From NCBI GenBank assembly GCA_035638075.1, contig DASRAU010000036.1, forward strand, positions 124,001-188,000: a DNA stretch of 64,000 bases. Reading direction: 5' to 3'. Of the stretch, positions 15,648 to 29,571 are shown one piece after another (the first letter of the stretch is position 1; every line of letters starts with the position of its first letter). The DNA comes from DASRAU01 sp035638075 (lineage in GTDB: Bacteria; Acidobacteriota; Polarisedimenticolia; Gp22-AA2). The notes beneath the pieces are model-generated. The model was given only the letters and a program-made list of their open reading frames with translations, was not told the origin of the DNA and made no database searches. The translations under genes and the position numbers were made by a program.

Positions 15648-16691
15648 TCAGGCGGCTGTCCTTGCGGAGCGCGACAGGGCCAGGCGCAGGAGCGCCCGTC
15701 CGAGCTTGCCTTCGTGGTGGCGGATCTTCGCGTCCCCGTCCTCGCGCAGGAGGTCGCGCTCCACCGGGACGGCGCCCATGGCGCGCAGCGCGGCGCGGTC
15801 CACCTCGACCGGGATCGCGCCGTCGGCGGCGTAGCGGCGGCGCAGGGACGGGACGATCGCCCGGTTGTTGGCCAGGTAGTAGTCCACCAGCCGCACGCCC
15901 GCGAGCCGCGTCAGGGCGGCGAGGTGCGCGGCGGCGGTGAAGTCGTCGGTCTCGCCCGGCTGCGTCATGAGATTGCCGACGAGCACGCGCGGCGCCCGCG
16001 AGCGGGCGATCAGGCGGGCGACCCCGCGCACCAGCAGGTTCGGCACGACGCTCGTGAACAGGGAGCCGGGCCCCAGGATGATGAGGTCCGCCTCGCGCAG
16101 GGCCGCGAGGACCCCCGGCGCGGGCGCGGGGTGCGGCGGGTCGGTCGTCACCCGGGTGATCGGCGCGTGGCTCTGGGAGACGCGCGTCTCGCCGCGCAGC
16201 AGCCGGCCGTCGGCGCAGCGCGCGACCAGCGAGACGTTGGCCAAAGTCGCCGGCAGAATGCGCCCGCGGATCGCCAGCACCTGTCCGGACGTCTCGATCG
16301 CCCGCAGGTACGAGCGGGTCGAATCCGCCAGCGCCGTGAGAATGAGGTTCCCGACCGTATGCCCGCCGAGCCCGTCGCGCCCCCGGTAGCGGTACTGGAA
16401 GAGGCGCGACATGAGGGGCTCGTTCTCCGAGAGGGCCACGAGGCAGTTGCGGATGTCCCCCATGGGCAGGACGTCGTAGGCCCGGCGCAGCCGCCCGCTC
16501 GACCCGCCGTCGTCAGTGACGGTGACGATGCCGGTGAGCGTGCCGCCCGCGTCCGCGACCGCCCGCTTGAGCGAGCGCAGGACGACCGGCAGCCCCGTGC
16601 CGCCGCCGAGCGCGACGATGCGCAGCGGCCGCCCGGAGGGGCGGCGCCCGGGGCTGGCGGAACGGGTTCGATGCGCTGGGACGGCGCTCAC
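15648..16691 (-). CDS. yvcK: YvcK/GlmR-like UDP-GlcNAc-binding gluconeogenesis factor (CofD-like)
   Basis: A 347-residue cytoplasmic protein of the CofD/YvcK superfamily. RIVALGGGTGLPVVLR opens the Rossmann core. TVTDDGGSSGRLRR is the diagnostic YvcK motif, followed by LPMGDIRNCLVAL, GHTVGNLIL and GPGSLFTSVVPNLLV. YvcK proteins bind UDP-GlcNAc and tune carbon flow into the cell wall. An ATG at 16763 is in frame, but a near-consensus promoter lies between it and the conserved region. I therefore place the start at GTG 16691, which has AGGAG 12 nt upstream and gives a more usual length. Confidence 0.88.
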   Translation of the reverse strand: MSAVPAHRTRSASPGRRPSGRPLRIVALGGGTGLPVVLRSLKRAVADAGGTLTGIVTVTDDGGSSGRLRRAYDVLPMGDIRNCLVALSENEPLMSRLFQYRYRGRDGLGGHTVGNLILTALADSTRSYLRAIETSGQVLAIRGRILPATLANVSLVARCADGRLLRGETRVSQSHAPITRVTTDPPHPAPAPGVLAALREADLIILGPGSLFTSVVPNLLVRGVARLIARSRAPRVLVGNLMTQPGETDDFTAAAHLAALTRLAGVRLVDYYLANNRAIVPSLRRRYAADGAIPVEVDRAALRAMGAVPVERDLLREDGDAKIRHHEGKLGRALLRLALSRSARTAA

Positions 16692-16723
16692 GGCGGCAAC
16701 AGGCTCCTGGGTGGACGACCCGG

Positions 16724-16753
16724 AATATAGGGGACCGACGCGCCCAGGGTCAA
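16724..16753 (-). promoter_or_regulatory. Sigma-70 promoter of yvcK
   Basis: Minus strand: TTGACC (16753-16748), an 18-nt spacer, TATATT (16729-16724); 5 of 6 matches in each hexamer. Predicted start near 16717, upstream of GTG 16691 and downstream of the alternative ATG at 16763, so it decides the start. Confidence 0.6.
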
Positions 16754-16785
16754 CGCGTTCCATCGGCCATTCCGTCGTCCGCTTC

Positions 16786-18297
16786 TCAGCGGACCTGGAA
16801 CGCGATCTCGGAGGCGGCGACGTTGCCGTTGAGGTTGTCGGTGACGTGCACCTGCAGGCGATAGCGCCCGGAGGCCCAGCCGGCCAGGGGCAAAGAGAAG
16901 GCCTGGATCAGGGAGGGCTCGCGGGTCAGGTGGATCGGGTGACCGAGCGGCTGCGTCGTGATCCCGGCCACGCCCTGGGTCTCCAGGAGCACCACGTACT
17001 CGACCTCGAGGTCGGGGACGCCGCCGATCGGGTCGTTCATCGCCCCCGACACCTGGTAATAGAACGCCAGCTCCTCCTCCGGAGAGAACAGCGCACCGGA
17101 GCGCGGCACCACCCGCATCCCGCCGAGGACGAAGGGCGGGACGTACTCGCTGGCGGCCGCCTCCGCCAGCCGCTCGAGTCTCTGCGCGAAGGAGATCGGC
17201 CCCACGGTCAGCCGCCCGGCGGCGGGCAGAGGGGCGGCCAGCGTGTCGTCGAAAGCGCGCAGCGTCTCGGCACCCGGTCCGACCAGCGCGTAACGCACCT
17301 TGTAGTCGCCCGGGCGCACCGCCAGGCCTCCCTGGTAGATGTGCGCGCCGTCGGCGCTGCGGCCGAGCGGCCCGGCCGCGGTGCGAAGCGAAGCCGCCCC
17401 GGTCAGGTCGTAAGCCGGCCCGCCCGGGGTCTCGCTCGCGAGCCGGGCGGTCACTTCCAGACGCGGCGGCGCGCCGCCGTCATCGGAGTGGAAGAAGGCA
17501 TCCGGAATGAACAGGGTCAGGATGGCGAGGGCGCGATCCTTCCCCGAGGCGAACACGTCGGTGTGCGTGCGGAACCCGGGAGGGACGGCCGGCGCGCCGG
17601 GCGCTTCGGTGGTCCCGGCCGGCTCGGGCCCCGGGATCGCCTTGAGCTGCATCGCCTGCAGCGCGAACGCCTGCGACATCGCGGCATCGCTCGCGAACAG
17701 CCGCGCGCTCGTGCTCAGGTGGTACTCGCCGCTGACGTCGAGGAGGAAGCGCACCAGCACGTTGACCGCCCCGCCCGTGCCGGGAGTGGGATTGCGATAG
17801 ATCCAGCTGATGACGTCGGGGCGGAGAGGGGTATCGGGGGTGCGGAGGGGGGCGGAGGGATCGCGCGGTCGGGATGCCTGCTCGTCGGTTTCATCCGGGG
17901 GGCCGAGCAGGATCCAGATCTTGCCGCGGTCGGTCTTCCAGCCCGGCTTGATCGACTCCGCGAACAGCCGTTGCGCCTCGTCGAGACGGCGCATGAAAAG
18001 GGAGCGGTATTCGTTGTCCGTGGTGGTCCGATCCGGGTCGTGCGCCGCCCAGAAGCGCCGGATGAAGCGGGCACGCTCCTCGGTCGTTTCCAGCTTGCGA
18101 TAGGCGACCTTGTCCTCCTGCGGCAGGATGTAGCGCACCGGTCCGTCGCACCACTCCGGCGCCGGCGCGTCGAAGTCCTCGACCGGGGCGGCCGCGGCCA
18201 CGGCGAAAAGGATGAGGGGAAGCGCCAGCAGCGCGGCCGGGGAGGTCCGGCGATCCGGCGCGCGGAGCGCGCCGCGGTTCCGGCGGGTGGGGCGCAT
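16786..18297 (-). CDS. GWxTD-domain secreted protein
   Basis: A 503-residue protein with an arginine-rich N-terminus and signal sequence (about 17-38). The GWxTD domain follows: FIRRFWAAHDPDRTT, then FAESIKPGWKTDRGKIWILLGPPDE near residue 125. After residue 250 come beta-rich repeats of unknown function and a C-terminal region with YRLQVHVTDNLNGN. The domain is common in Acidobacteria and some other phyla; its role is not established, though the context suggests an envelope protein. It is 45 bp downstream of the cyclophilin gene and 22 bp before the yvcK region. Confidence 0.85.
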   Translation of the reverse strand: MRPTRRNRGALRAPDRRTSPAALLALPLILFAVAAAAPVEDFDAPAPEWCDGPVRYILPQEDKVAYRKLETTEERARFIRRFWAAHDPDRTTTDNEYRSLFMRRLDEAQRLFAESIKPGWKTDRGKIWILLGPPDETDEQASRPRDPSAPLRTPDTPLRPDVISWIYRNPTPGTGGAVNVLVRFLLDVSGEYHLSTSARLFASDAAMSQAFALQAMQLKAIPGPEPAGTTEAPGAPAVPPGFRTHTDVFASGKDRALAILTLFIPDAFFHSDDGGAPPRLEVTARLASETPGGPAYDLTGAASLRTAAGPLGRSADGAHIYQGGLAVRPGDYKVRYALVGPGAETLRAFDDTLAAPLPAAGRLTVGPISFAQRLERLAEAAASEYVPPFVLGGMRVVPRSGALFSPEEELAFYYQVSGAMNDPIGGVPDLEVEYVVLLETQGVAGITTQPLGHPIHLTREPSLIQAFSLPLAGWASGRYRLQVHVTDNLNGNVAASEIAFQVR

Positions 18298-18342
18298 GAA
18301 AGGCGCGCCCGCGCGAGGCGGCTCCTGGGCCGGAGCGGAGGG

Positions 18343-19386
18343 CTACGACGCCTTGGCGGGCGCTTTGTCCGATTTCTTCTCGCGAATCTCGATCTTCTTG
18401 ATGACCACGTCGCGGATCGGGCGCGCCGCGACCTTGCCGCCGGAGCTGCCGGCGGTCGGCAGGTTGGAGATCGTCTTCACCGTCTCCAGCCCGGAGGCGA
18501 CGCGCGCGAACACCGTGACGCGATCGTCCATCTCCGGCTGCGGCACGGCCGCCACCATGAAGATGCTCCCGGACTCCTCGGCGCCGGTGTAGGCGTTGCG
18601 CACCTGCGCCACCGACCCGGCCAGGATCTTCAGGCCGTTCGGCTCGGGGGTCATCGAGTAGCCGGGGCCGCCGCGCTCGTCCCCGGTGCGCGAGCCGCCG
18701 AAGATCGCCTCGCCCTTGACGATGCGGTGGACGATCTTCTGGTCGTAGTAGCCCTGGTTGGCGAGGTCGATGAAGTTCTTCACGTGCATCGGCGCCAGGT
18801 CCTTGTAGAACTCGAGGACGATGTCGCCGAACTCGGTGGAGAGGACCGCCTGGTAGTCCCGCGTCGCGTCGTACTTCTTGATGACGCGCGACATGACGGT
18901 CTTCTCGGGGAGGCCTGCGGCCGACCAGGTGATCTTGTAGGTGCCGATCTCCTTCATTTTCGGGAACATCGTGTTGAGGTCGACGATCTTCCCGAAGTAG
19001 CCCTTCGGCTCGAGGAGCTTCGGCTGCGCGTCCTTGACCGACGCGGGCGGCTTGCCCTTCTCCAGCTTCTTCCCTTCGCTGTCGAACACCTGGAAGCCGG
19101 ACTCGATCTCGATCCCCGGGTTGGTCCAGTTCTCCTTCGAGTCGTTCTGGAAGAGGATCGTCACCTCGTTCGGGTCGCCGGCGTAGTTGAGGATGTTGCG
19201 CGTCTCGATGTGGACGTAGAGCGGCCCCTTGGGAGCGGCCTCGCCCTTGGGGGCCTCGGCCTTCGGCGCCTCCGGCTTCTTCTCGTCGGCGCCGCGGGCA
19301 GGGGACGCGGCGGCCGCGAAGAGCAGCATCCCGCCCGTCATCACGACGGACAGGGCACGACGCCAGGGGAGGGGGCTTTCGATCAT
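18343..19386 (-). CDS. Secreted cyclophilin-type peptidylprolyl isomerase
   Basis: A 347-residue exported protein. A signal sequence ends near SPARGADEKK, followed by a charged Lys/Pro/Glu linker. A beta-rich middle domain (residues 60-185, NYAGDPNEVTILFQND) comes next. A cyclophilin domain from about residue 190 contains FGDIVLEFYKDLAPMHVKNFIDLA, GGSRTGDERGGPGYSM and VARVASGLETV-type segments. The catalytic loop is divergent, so activity is likely but not certain. ATG 19386 is preferred over GTG 19395 because GAGGTG lies 7 nt upstream of it. A promoter lies 55-82 bp upstream. Confidence 0.87.
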   Translation of the reverse strand: MIESPLPWRRALSVVMTGGMLLFAAAASPARGADEKKPEAPKAEAPKGEAAPKGPLYVHIETRNILNYAGDPNEVTILFQNDSKENWTNPGIEIESGFQVFDSEGKKLEKGKPPASVKDAQPKLLEPKGYFGKIVDLNTMFPKMKEIGTYKITWSAAGLPEKTVMSRVIKKYDATRDYQAVLSTEFGDIVLEFYKDLAPMHVKNFIDLANQGYYDQKIVHRIVKGEAIFGGSRTGDERGGPGYSMTPEPNGLKILAGSVAQVRNAYTGAEESGSIFMVAAVPQPEMDDRVTVFARVASGLETVKTISNLPTAGSSGGKVAARPIRDVVIKKIEIREKKSDKAPAKAS

Positions 19387-19440
19387 CGTCAACACCTCGA
19401 GAGAGCGATGTGGCCGGACAGGATCGCCAAAAAGCGGAAC

Positions 19441-19468
19441 ATCCTACCGAACCCCCCCCAGCCTGTCA
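19441..19468 (-). promoter_or_regulatory. Sigma-70 promoter of the cyclophilin gene
   Basis: Minus strand: TTGACA (19468-19463), a 16-nt G-rich spacer, TAGGAT (19446-19441). The -35 is perfect and the -10 has 4 of 6 matches. Predicted start near 19434. Confidence 0.55.
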
Positions 19469-19528
19469 AACGTGCACCGCACGCGGGCTTCGGGACGATC
19501 CGTGTCGGCCCGGTCGCGCGTCGGCGCT

Positions 19529-19556
19529 TTGACGCTACACGTCGATCGGCTAAAAG
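19529..19556 (+). promoter_or_regulatory. Candidate sigma-70 promoter of the zinc-ribbon gene
   Basis: TTGACG (19529-19534), 16-nt spacer, TAAAAG (19551-19556); 5 and 4 matches of 6. It lies about 77 bp before the ATG at 19633, in the 246-bp divergent region. An imperfect palindrome, GCAGGGACCTGC, follows near 19588. Confidence 0.4.
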
Positions 19557-19632
19557 CCTTGATGGGCGCTGGGTTTGGCCGTATATGCAGGGACCTGCCT
19601 CGAACGTCCGGGCGGGGAAGGGGAGAGCCGGC

Positions 19633-20097
19633 ATGTGGTGCTCGGGATGTGGCGAAAGCCTGCAGGCTGCGCGCTTTCTCACCATTCCGATCGACTCCTG
19701 TGCGTCGTGCGGGGGGACGTGGCTCGAGGAGGGGAGGCTGAAGTGGATCCTCGAGATCGGGCCGAAGTCGCTGCCGGCCGCGACCGTGCGTGAGGCGACC
19801 CGCTTCAAGCCGCGCGAAGGGAGAGGCGCGTACGCCCTGGCGCCGGACGAGGTGCGGCGCATCGTCAAGTGCCCGTACTGCGTCGCCGTGATGCGTCCGG
19901 TGAATTACTCCGCCACGAGCGGCGTCGCCATCTACCGCTGCATCGGCGATCACGGCGTCTGGGTGCCGAAGGGCGGGCTAGACCGGCTGGTGCTCTTCGT
20001 GGACACCTGGGACCGCTATCTCAAGGCGGCGGCGCCGTACTACACGCGCCTGGCGCAGCTCGAGCGCAAACGCTTCCTCCGTCGCGTCACATTCTGA
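19633..20097 (+). CDS. Zinc-ribbon (zf-TFIIB-like) protein
   Basis: A 154-residue soluble protein. The N-terminal zinc ribbon has MWCSGCGESL and then DSCASCGGTWLEEGRL, the CxxC...CxxCGGxWL pattern of TFIIB-type bacterial zinc fingers. A second CxxC (VKCPYCVAVM) with CIGDHGVWVPKGGLDRL repeats the theme, so there may be two ribbons. The C-terminal tail is helical and basic (LAQLERKRFLRR). The function of these proteins is unknown. ATG 19633 has GGGGAGAG upstream. It is divergent from the cyclophilin gene and convergent with the kinase genes. Confidence 0.82.
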   Translation: MWCSGCGESLQAARFLTIPIDSCASCGGTWLEEGRLKWILEIGPKSLPAATVREATRFKPREGRGAYALAPDEVRRIVKCPYCVAVMRPVNYSATSGVAIYRCIGDHGVWVPKGGLDRLVLFVDTWDRYLKAAAPYYTRLAQLERKRFLRRVTF

Positions 20098-20129
20098 TCT
20101 CGGGCTGAATCCGTCGGGGCGCGTCCGGG

Positions 20130-21410
20130 TCAGGAGCCGGCGCGCAGCGGGGTCGTGGGTGTGGCGTCGACCGGAGTGTCGGACCAGGGGGTGACGATCT
20201 GCGAGCGGCGCCCTGGCTTGACCGCGGCGTCGTGGAGCGCCGGGAGCCTCACGATGAACTCGCTGCCGCGCCCCGCTCCCTCGCTGCGGACCATCACCGC
20301 CCCGCCGTGCAGCTCGACCAGGTGCTTCACGAGCGAGAGTCCGACCCCAAGCCCCCCCTGCGTGCGCTCGAGCGAGGTTTCGAGCTGGGTGAACATCTCG
20401 AAGACCCGCGGCAGCAGCTCGGGCGGGATGCCGCGGCCGGTGTCCCGCACCGCGATGAGGGCGTCGCTCCCCTCGCGCCAGACCGTCAGGCCCACGCGAC
20501 CGCCGGGGGGAGTGTACTTGCAGGAGTTGTTCAGGAGGTTGTTCAGGACCTGGGTGAGACGCACCGGGTCGCCGATGACTTCGATCGGGTCGGTCGGCAC
20601 GCTGACCGACAGCAGGTGTCCGGCCCCCTCGAAGAGCGGGCGGCAGGTCTCCACCGCCTGGCCTACGATCGACGCCAGATCGACCTGCTCGGTGCGCAGG
20701 GCCAGCTTGTTCCCGGCGATGCGCCCGACGTCGAGGAGATCGTCCACCAGCCGCACCAGGTGCCGGAGCTGGCGCTCGATCGTCTCGCGGGCGCGCACGC
20801 GCGTCCCCGCGTCGCCGTCGGCGCGCTTCAGGACCTCGAGCATGTTGCTCATCGGGGCCAGCGGGCCGCGCAGCTCGTGGGCGAGCGTCGCCAGGAACTC
20901 GTCCTTGCGCTGGTCGGAGGCCTGCAGCGCGGCGGCGGTCGCCTCGAGCGCCGCGGTGCGTTCCCCCACCCGCTGCTCGAGGTCGCGGTTGAGCGCCTCG
21001 AGCTGGCGGGTCTTGCGGAACAGCTCGCAGAAGACGGTCACCTTGGCGCGCAGGATCTCCGGCACGACCGGCACCGGCAGGTAATCCACGCCGCCGACCT
21101 CGTATCCGCGCAGGCGATCGAAGTCGGTCAAGAGCTTCGCCGACACGAAGATCATCGCGGTCTTCTGGAAGCGGGGATGCTGGCGGATCATCGCGGCCAG
21201 CTCGTAGCCGTCGAGCTCGGGCATGCAGACGTCGATCAGGATGACCGCGATGTCCTGCCGCAGCAGGCATTCGAGCGCCTCGCGTCCCGAGGCGGCCTTG
21301 ATCAGGTTCTCCCCGAGCTCCTCGAGGATCGACTCGTAGGTGATGAGCTTGGCGGGCTGGTCGTCCACCATCAGGATGTTGACCGGCTCGACGTGATCGC
21401 CGCGTGTCAT
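20130..21410 (-). CDS. Receiver-histidine kinase protein (REC-HisKA-HATPase)
   Basis: A 426-residue cytoplasmic protein with reversed order. A receiver (10-125; MVDDQPAKL, phosphoacceptor in ILIDVCMPELDGYE) is followed by a coiled coil (135-165), HisKA with the phospho-His in LAHELRGPLAPMSNML, and HATPase_c with LNNLLNNSCKYTPPGG, DTGRGIPPE and GLGVGLSLVKHLV. It has no membrane or sensor domain, so it is probably driven through its own receiver. It starts 16 bp after the stop of the giant hybrid kinase gene and is almost certainly co-transcribed. It may receive phosphate from that kinase's C-terminal receivers; this is inference. Confidence 0.92.
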   Translation of the reverse strand: MTRGDHVEPVNILMVDDQPAKLITYESILEELGENLIKAASGREALECLLRQDIAVILIDVCMPELDGYELAAMIRQHPRFQKTAMIFVSAKLLTDFDRLRGYEVGGVDYLPVPVVPEILRAKVTVFCELFRKTRQLEALNRDLEQRVGERTAALEATAAALQASDQRKDEFLATLAHELRGPLAPMSNMLEVLKRADGDAGTRVRARETIERQLRHLVRLVDDLLDVGRIAGNKLALRTEQVDLASIVGQAVETCRPLFEGAGHLLSVSVPTDPIEVIGDPVRLTQVLNNLLNNSCKYTPPGGRVGLTVWREGSDALIAVRDTGRGIPPELLPRVFEMFTQLETSLERTQGGLGVGLSLVKHLVELHGGAVMVRSEGAGRGSEFIVRLPALHDAAVKPGRRSQIVTPWSDTPVDATPTTPLRAGS

Positions 21411-21426
21411 CGACGTCCCCTTCCGC

Positions 21427-27141
<5,715 letters not shown>

Positions 27142-27310
27142 GGGACACTCCGGGAGCCGGTGAGCCAGGAAGACCGGGTCCTGGATCGGCGTTATTGGTC
27201 ACGACCGCATGACGGGGAGGGGACGAGAGTTCGATCGGAGGGTCTCCTTCTTGCCAGGTTGCCGCCGGAAGGCGGGGATCACGCGCGGACCCTCCTTCTT
27301 GTTGCGAATG

Positions 27311-27333
27311 CGGGCAGTGTGACACACCGCCCG
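27311..27333. promoter_or_regulatory. 23-bp dyad, candidate operator
   Basis: Eleven-base arms centred on A27322 with one mismatch (core GTGTGACACAC). There is no spacer for a hairpin loop, so it reads as a two-fold protein-binding site rather than a terminator. It lies 170-192 bp before the hybrid kinase ATG and 22 bp after the comF stop. The remaining leader (27142-27310) contains two CAAGAAGGAG repeats and no clear -10/-35 pair. Confidence 0.45.
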
Positions 27334-27354
27334 GGGTCCGGAGTCTCCCGAAAA

Positions 27355-28026
27355 CTACGGAGAAATGCGATCACGTCGCGGTGTGCGGGCCACCGTGAAA
27401 GCCCCGGCCGGCGCGGCTCCGGCGGCGGCGAGCGCGGCCGCGCACGCCGCGATCGTCGCCCCGGTCGTGATCACGTCATCGACGAGCAGCACGCGCGCGC
27501 CGCGGGTCCGCGGCGCGGCGGCGAAGATGCCGGCGAAGGCGGCGCGGCGCGCGTGGCGGGAGAGTCCGCGCTGGCGCCGGCCCCGGCGGACGCGGCGCAG
27601 GAGATCCGGCGCGCAGGGGAGCCCGCGGGCCCGGGCGACGCCGCGCGCCAGCAGCTCCGCCTGGTTGAACCCGCGGCGGAAGCGGCGCGTCCAGTGCAGC
27701 GGCACCGGGACGACGACGTCGGCCGGCGGCAGGGCATCGAGCAGGAGGGCGCAGCGCTCCGCCCCGGCGCGGCCGAGCGGCGCGCCGAGCGGATCGAAGC
27801 CCTCGAATTTCAGCGCCTGGATCAGGCGGCGCGCGTCGTCCCGGTATTCGAGCGCCGAGACGATCGCCGGGCCTTGCCGACGCGGCGCCCACGGGAGGCG
27901 TCCCCAGCAGGGGAGACACACCCCTCCCTCCTGCCGCCACGGCAGGATCGCCTTGCACACCAGGCAGTCGGCGGGGAGCACCGTCTCGAGGACGGCGCCG
28001 AGAAGCGCTTTGACTGGCTCGAACAA
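27355..28026 (-). CDS. ComF-family amidophosphoribosyltransferase-like protein
   Basis: A 223-residue ComFC-type protein. The N-terminal zinc finger reads CLVCKAIL then CLPCWGRLPW. YRDDARRLIQALKFEG, VPVPLHWTRRFRRGFNQAELLA and the PRPP-binding loop VLLVDDVITTGATI complete the family pattern. ComF proteins are linked to DNA uptake or recombination. The likely start is TTG at 28026, 9 bp after the gpmI stop; no ATG or GTG gives the conserved N-terminus. It is the last gene of a five-gene operon beginning at 32507. Confidence 0.9.
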   Translation of the reverse strand: MFEPVKALLGAVLETVLPADCLVCKAILPWRQEGGVCLPCWGRLPWAPRRQGPAIVSALEYRDDARRLIQALKFEGFDPLGAPLGRAGAERCALLLDALPPADVVVPVPLHWTRRFRRGFNQAELLARGVARARGLPCAPDLLRRVRRGRRQRGLSRHARRAAFAGIFAAAPRTRGARVLLVDDVITTGATIAACAAALAAAGAAPAGAFTVARTPRRDRISP

Positions 28027-28035
28027 CCGGCCGCC

Positions 28036-29571
28036 CTACGTCAGAAGGGACCGGCCCTCCATCTCGCGCGGGACGTCGAGTCCCAGGATCTTGAGCATCG
28101 TCGGGGCGACGTCGGCCAGGAGCCCGTCGCGCAGCCGGCGTCCTGCGAGGCCGCGCCCGGCGACGTGCACCGGCACCGGGTTCATCGAGTGCGCCGTCAC
28201 CGGTCCCCCGGTCTTCGCGTCGATCATCTGCTCGGCGTTGCCGTGATCCGCGGTGACGATCGCGACGCCTCCGAGCTTCAGCACCGTGCCCACCACCGCC
28301 TCGACCCCCTGGTCGACGACGCGGCAGGCCTCGATGGTCGCCGGCAGCTTCCCGGTGTGTCCCACCATGTCGGCGTTCGCGTAGTTGAGCAGCACGAACT
28401 GTCCCGGCTTCGCCTCGAGGCGGCGCACCGTCTCGGCGGTCAGCTCGCGGGCGCTCATCTCCGGCTTCAAGTCGTAGGTCGCGACCTTCGGGGAGGGGAT
28501 GAGGCAGCGCTCCTCGAGCGGGAACGGCGGCTCCACGCCGCCGTTGAAGAAATAGGTCACGTGCGCGTACTTCTCGGTCTCCGCGATGCGCAGCTGCGGC
28601 CATCCGGCGGCCGCGATCACCTCGCCGAAGGTGTTGCGGATGGTCTGCGGCGGGAAGGTCACGGGAAGCCCCCATCTGCGGTCGTAGGTCGTCCAGCAGA
28701 CGAAGCTCGACAGCGCCGGCGGCGAGGAGCAGCGGAAGCGATCGAAGCCGCGCTCGGTGAAGGCGCGGGTGATCTGCCGCGCACGGTCGGCGCGGAAGTT
28801 GAAGAAGAGGATGACGTCGCCGTCCCGCACGGCGGCGGGCCGGGGCAGGCCCGGAGGATCGATGAGGGCCGGCTCGACGAACTCGTCGCCGGTGCCGCGC
28901 GCGTAGGCGGCGCGCACCGCCTCGACGCTCGTCGCGGCGTGATCGCCCTCGCGCAGCACCAGGGCGCGCCAGGCCTTCTCGGTCCGCTCCCAGCGCTGGT
29001 CGCGGTCCATGGCGTAGTAGCGTCCCTGGACCGAGACGATCGGCGCATAGCCGTTCCTGGCCAGCCGCGCCTCGCCGCGCTCGAGATAGGCCAGGGCGCT
29101 CTGCGGCGGCGTATCGCGGCCGTCGAGGAAGGCGTGCGCGAACACGGTGGCCACGCCGCGGGCGCGAGCGAGATCGACGATGGCGTCGAAGTGGTCGAGA
29201 TGGCTGTGGACGCCGCCGTCGCTCCATAGCCCCATGACGTGCAGCGCCGCGCCCGGGCGCGACGCTTCGGCCATCGCCTGCAGGAGCACCGGGTTCTTCG
29301 CCAGGGCCCCCTCGGCGATGGCCCGGTTGATGCGCTGCAGGTCCTGGTACACGACCCGGCCGGCGCCGAGACAGAGGTGACCGACCTCGGAGTTGCCGAT
29401 ATAGCCGGGAGGCAGGCCGACCGATTCTCCCGAGGCCTGCAGGCGCGCCGTCGGCCACTCGGCGGCGAGGCGTTTCATGAAGGGCGCGCCGCTGCGCGCG
29501 ATGGCGTCGCCGTCGCCCCCCTGGATCGTCCCCCAGCCGTCGAGGACGAGCAGCGCCAGAGGCCGCGTCAC
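28036..29571 (-). CDS. gpmI: 2,3-bisphosphoglycerate-independent phosphoglycerate mutase
   Basis: A 511-residue alkaline-phosphatase-superfamily enzyme that interconverts 3- and 2-phosphoglycerate in glycolysis. It shows LLVLDGWG (metal Asp), the phosphoserine motif GYIGNSEVGH, LDGRDTPPQSA, GRYYAMDRDQRW, FFNFRADRARQ, NYANADMVGHTG and TADHGNAE. Length is normal for GpmI. GTG at 29571 overlaps the stop of the LapAB-like gene (GTGA), so the two are translationally coupled. No anomalies. Confidence 0.97.
   Translation of the reverse strand: MTRPLALLVLDGWGTIQGGDGDAIARSGAPFMKRLAAEWPTARLQASGESVGLPPGYIGNSEVGHLCLGAGRVVYQDLQRINRAIAEGALAKNPVLLQAMAEASRPGAALHVMGLWSDGGVHSHLDHFDAIVDLARARGVATVFAHAFLDGRDTPPQSALAYLERGEARLARNGYAPIVSVQGRYYAMDRDQRWERTEKAWRALVLREGDHAATSVEAVRAAYARGTGDEFVEPALIDPPGLPRPAAVRDGDVILFFNFRADRARQITRAFTERGFDRFRCSSPPALSSFVCWTTYDRRWGLPVTFPPQTIRNTFGEVIAAAGWPQLRIAETEKYAHVTYFFNGGVEPPFPLEERCLIPSPKVATYDLKPEMSARELTAETVRRLEAKPGQFVLLNYANADMVGHTGKLPATIEACRVVDQGVEAVVGTVLKLGGVAIVTADHGNAEQMIDAKTGGPVTAHSMNPVPVHVAGRGLAGRRLRDGLLADVAPTMLKILGLDVPREMEGRSLLT

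Noticed and set aside
16516..20097. 1193-codon plus-strand frame covering yvcK, GWxTD and cyclophilin
   Set aside because: Only the last ~154 codons (from 19633) encode a real zinc-ribbon protein; the rest is antisense to well-supported genes.
27199..27282. 27-codon ORF (GTG start, strong AAGGAGG upstream) in the leader of the giant kinase
   Set aside because: Possible leader peptide, but it has no run of regulatory codons and no attenuator hairpin pair could be shown; left out of the features.
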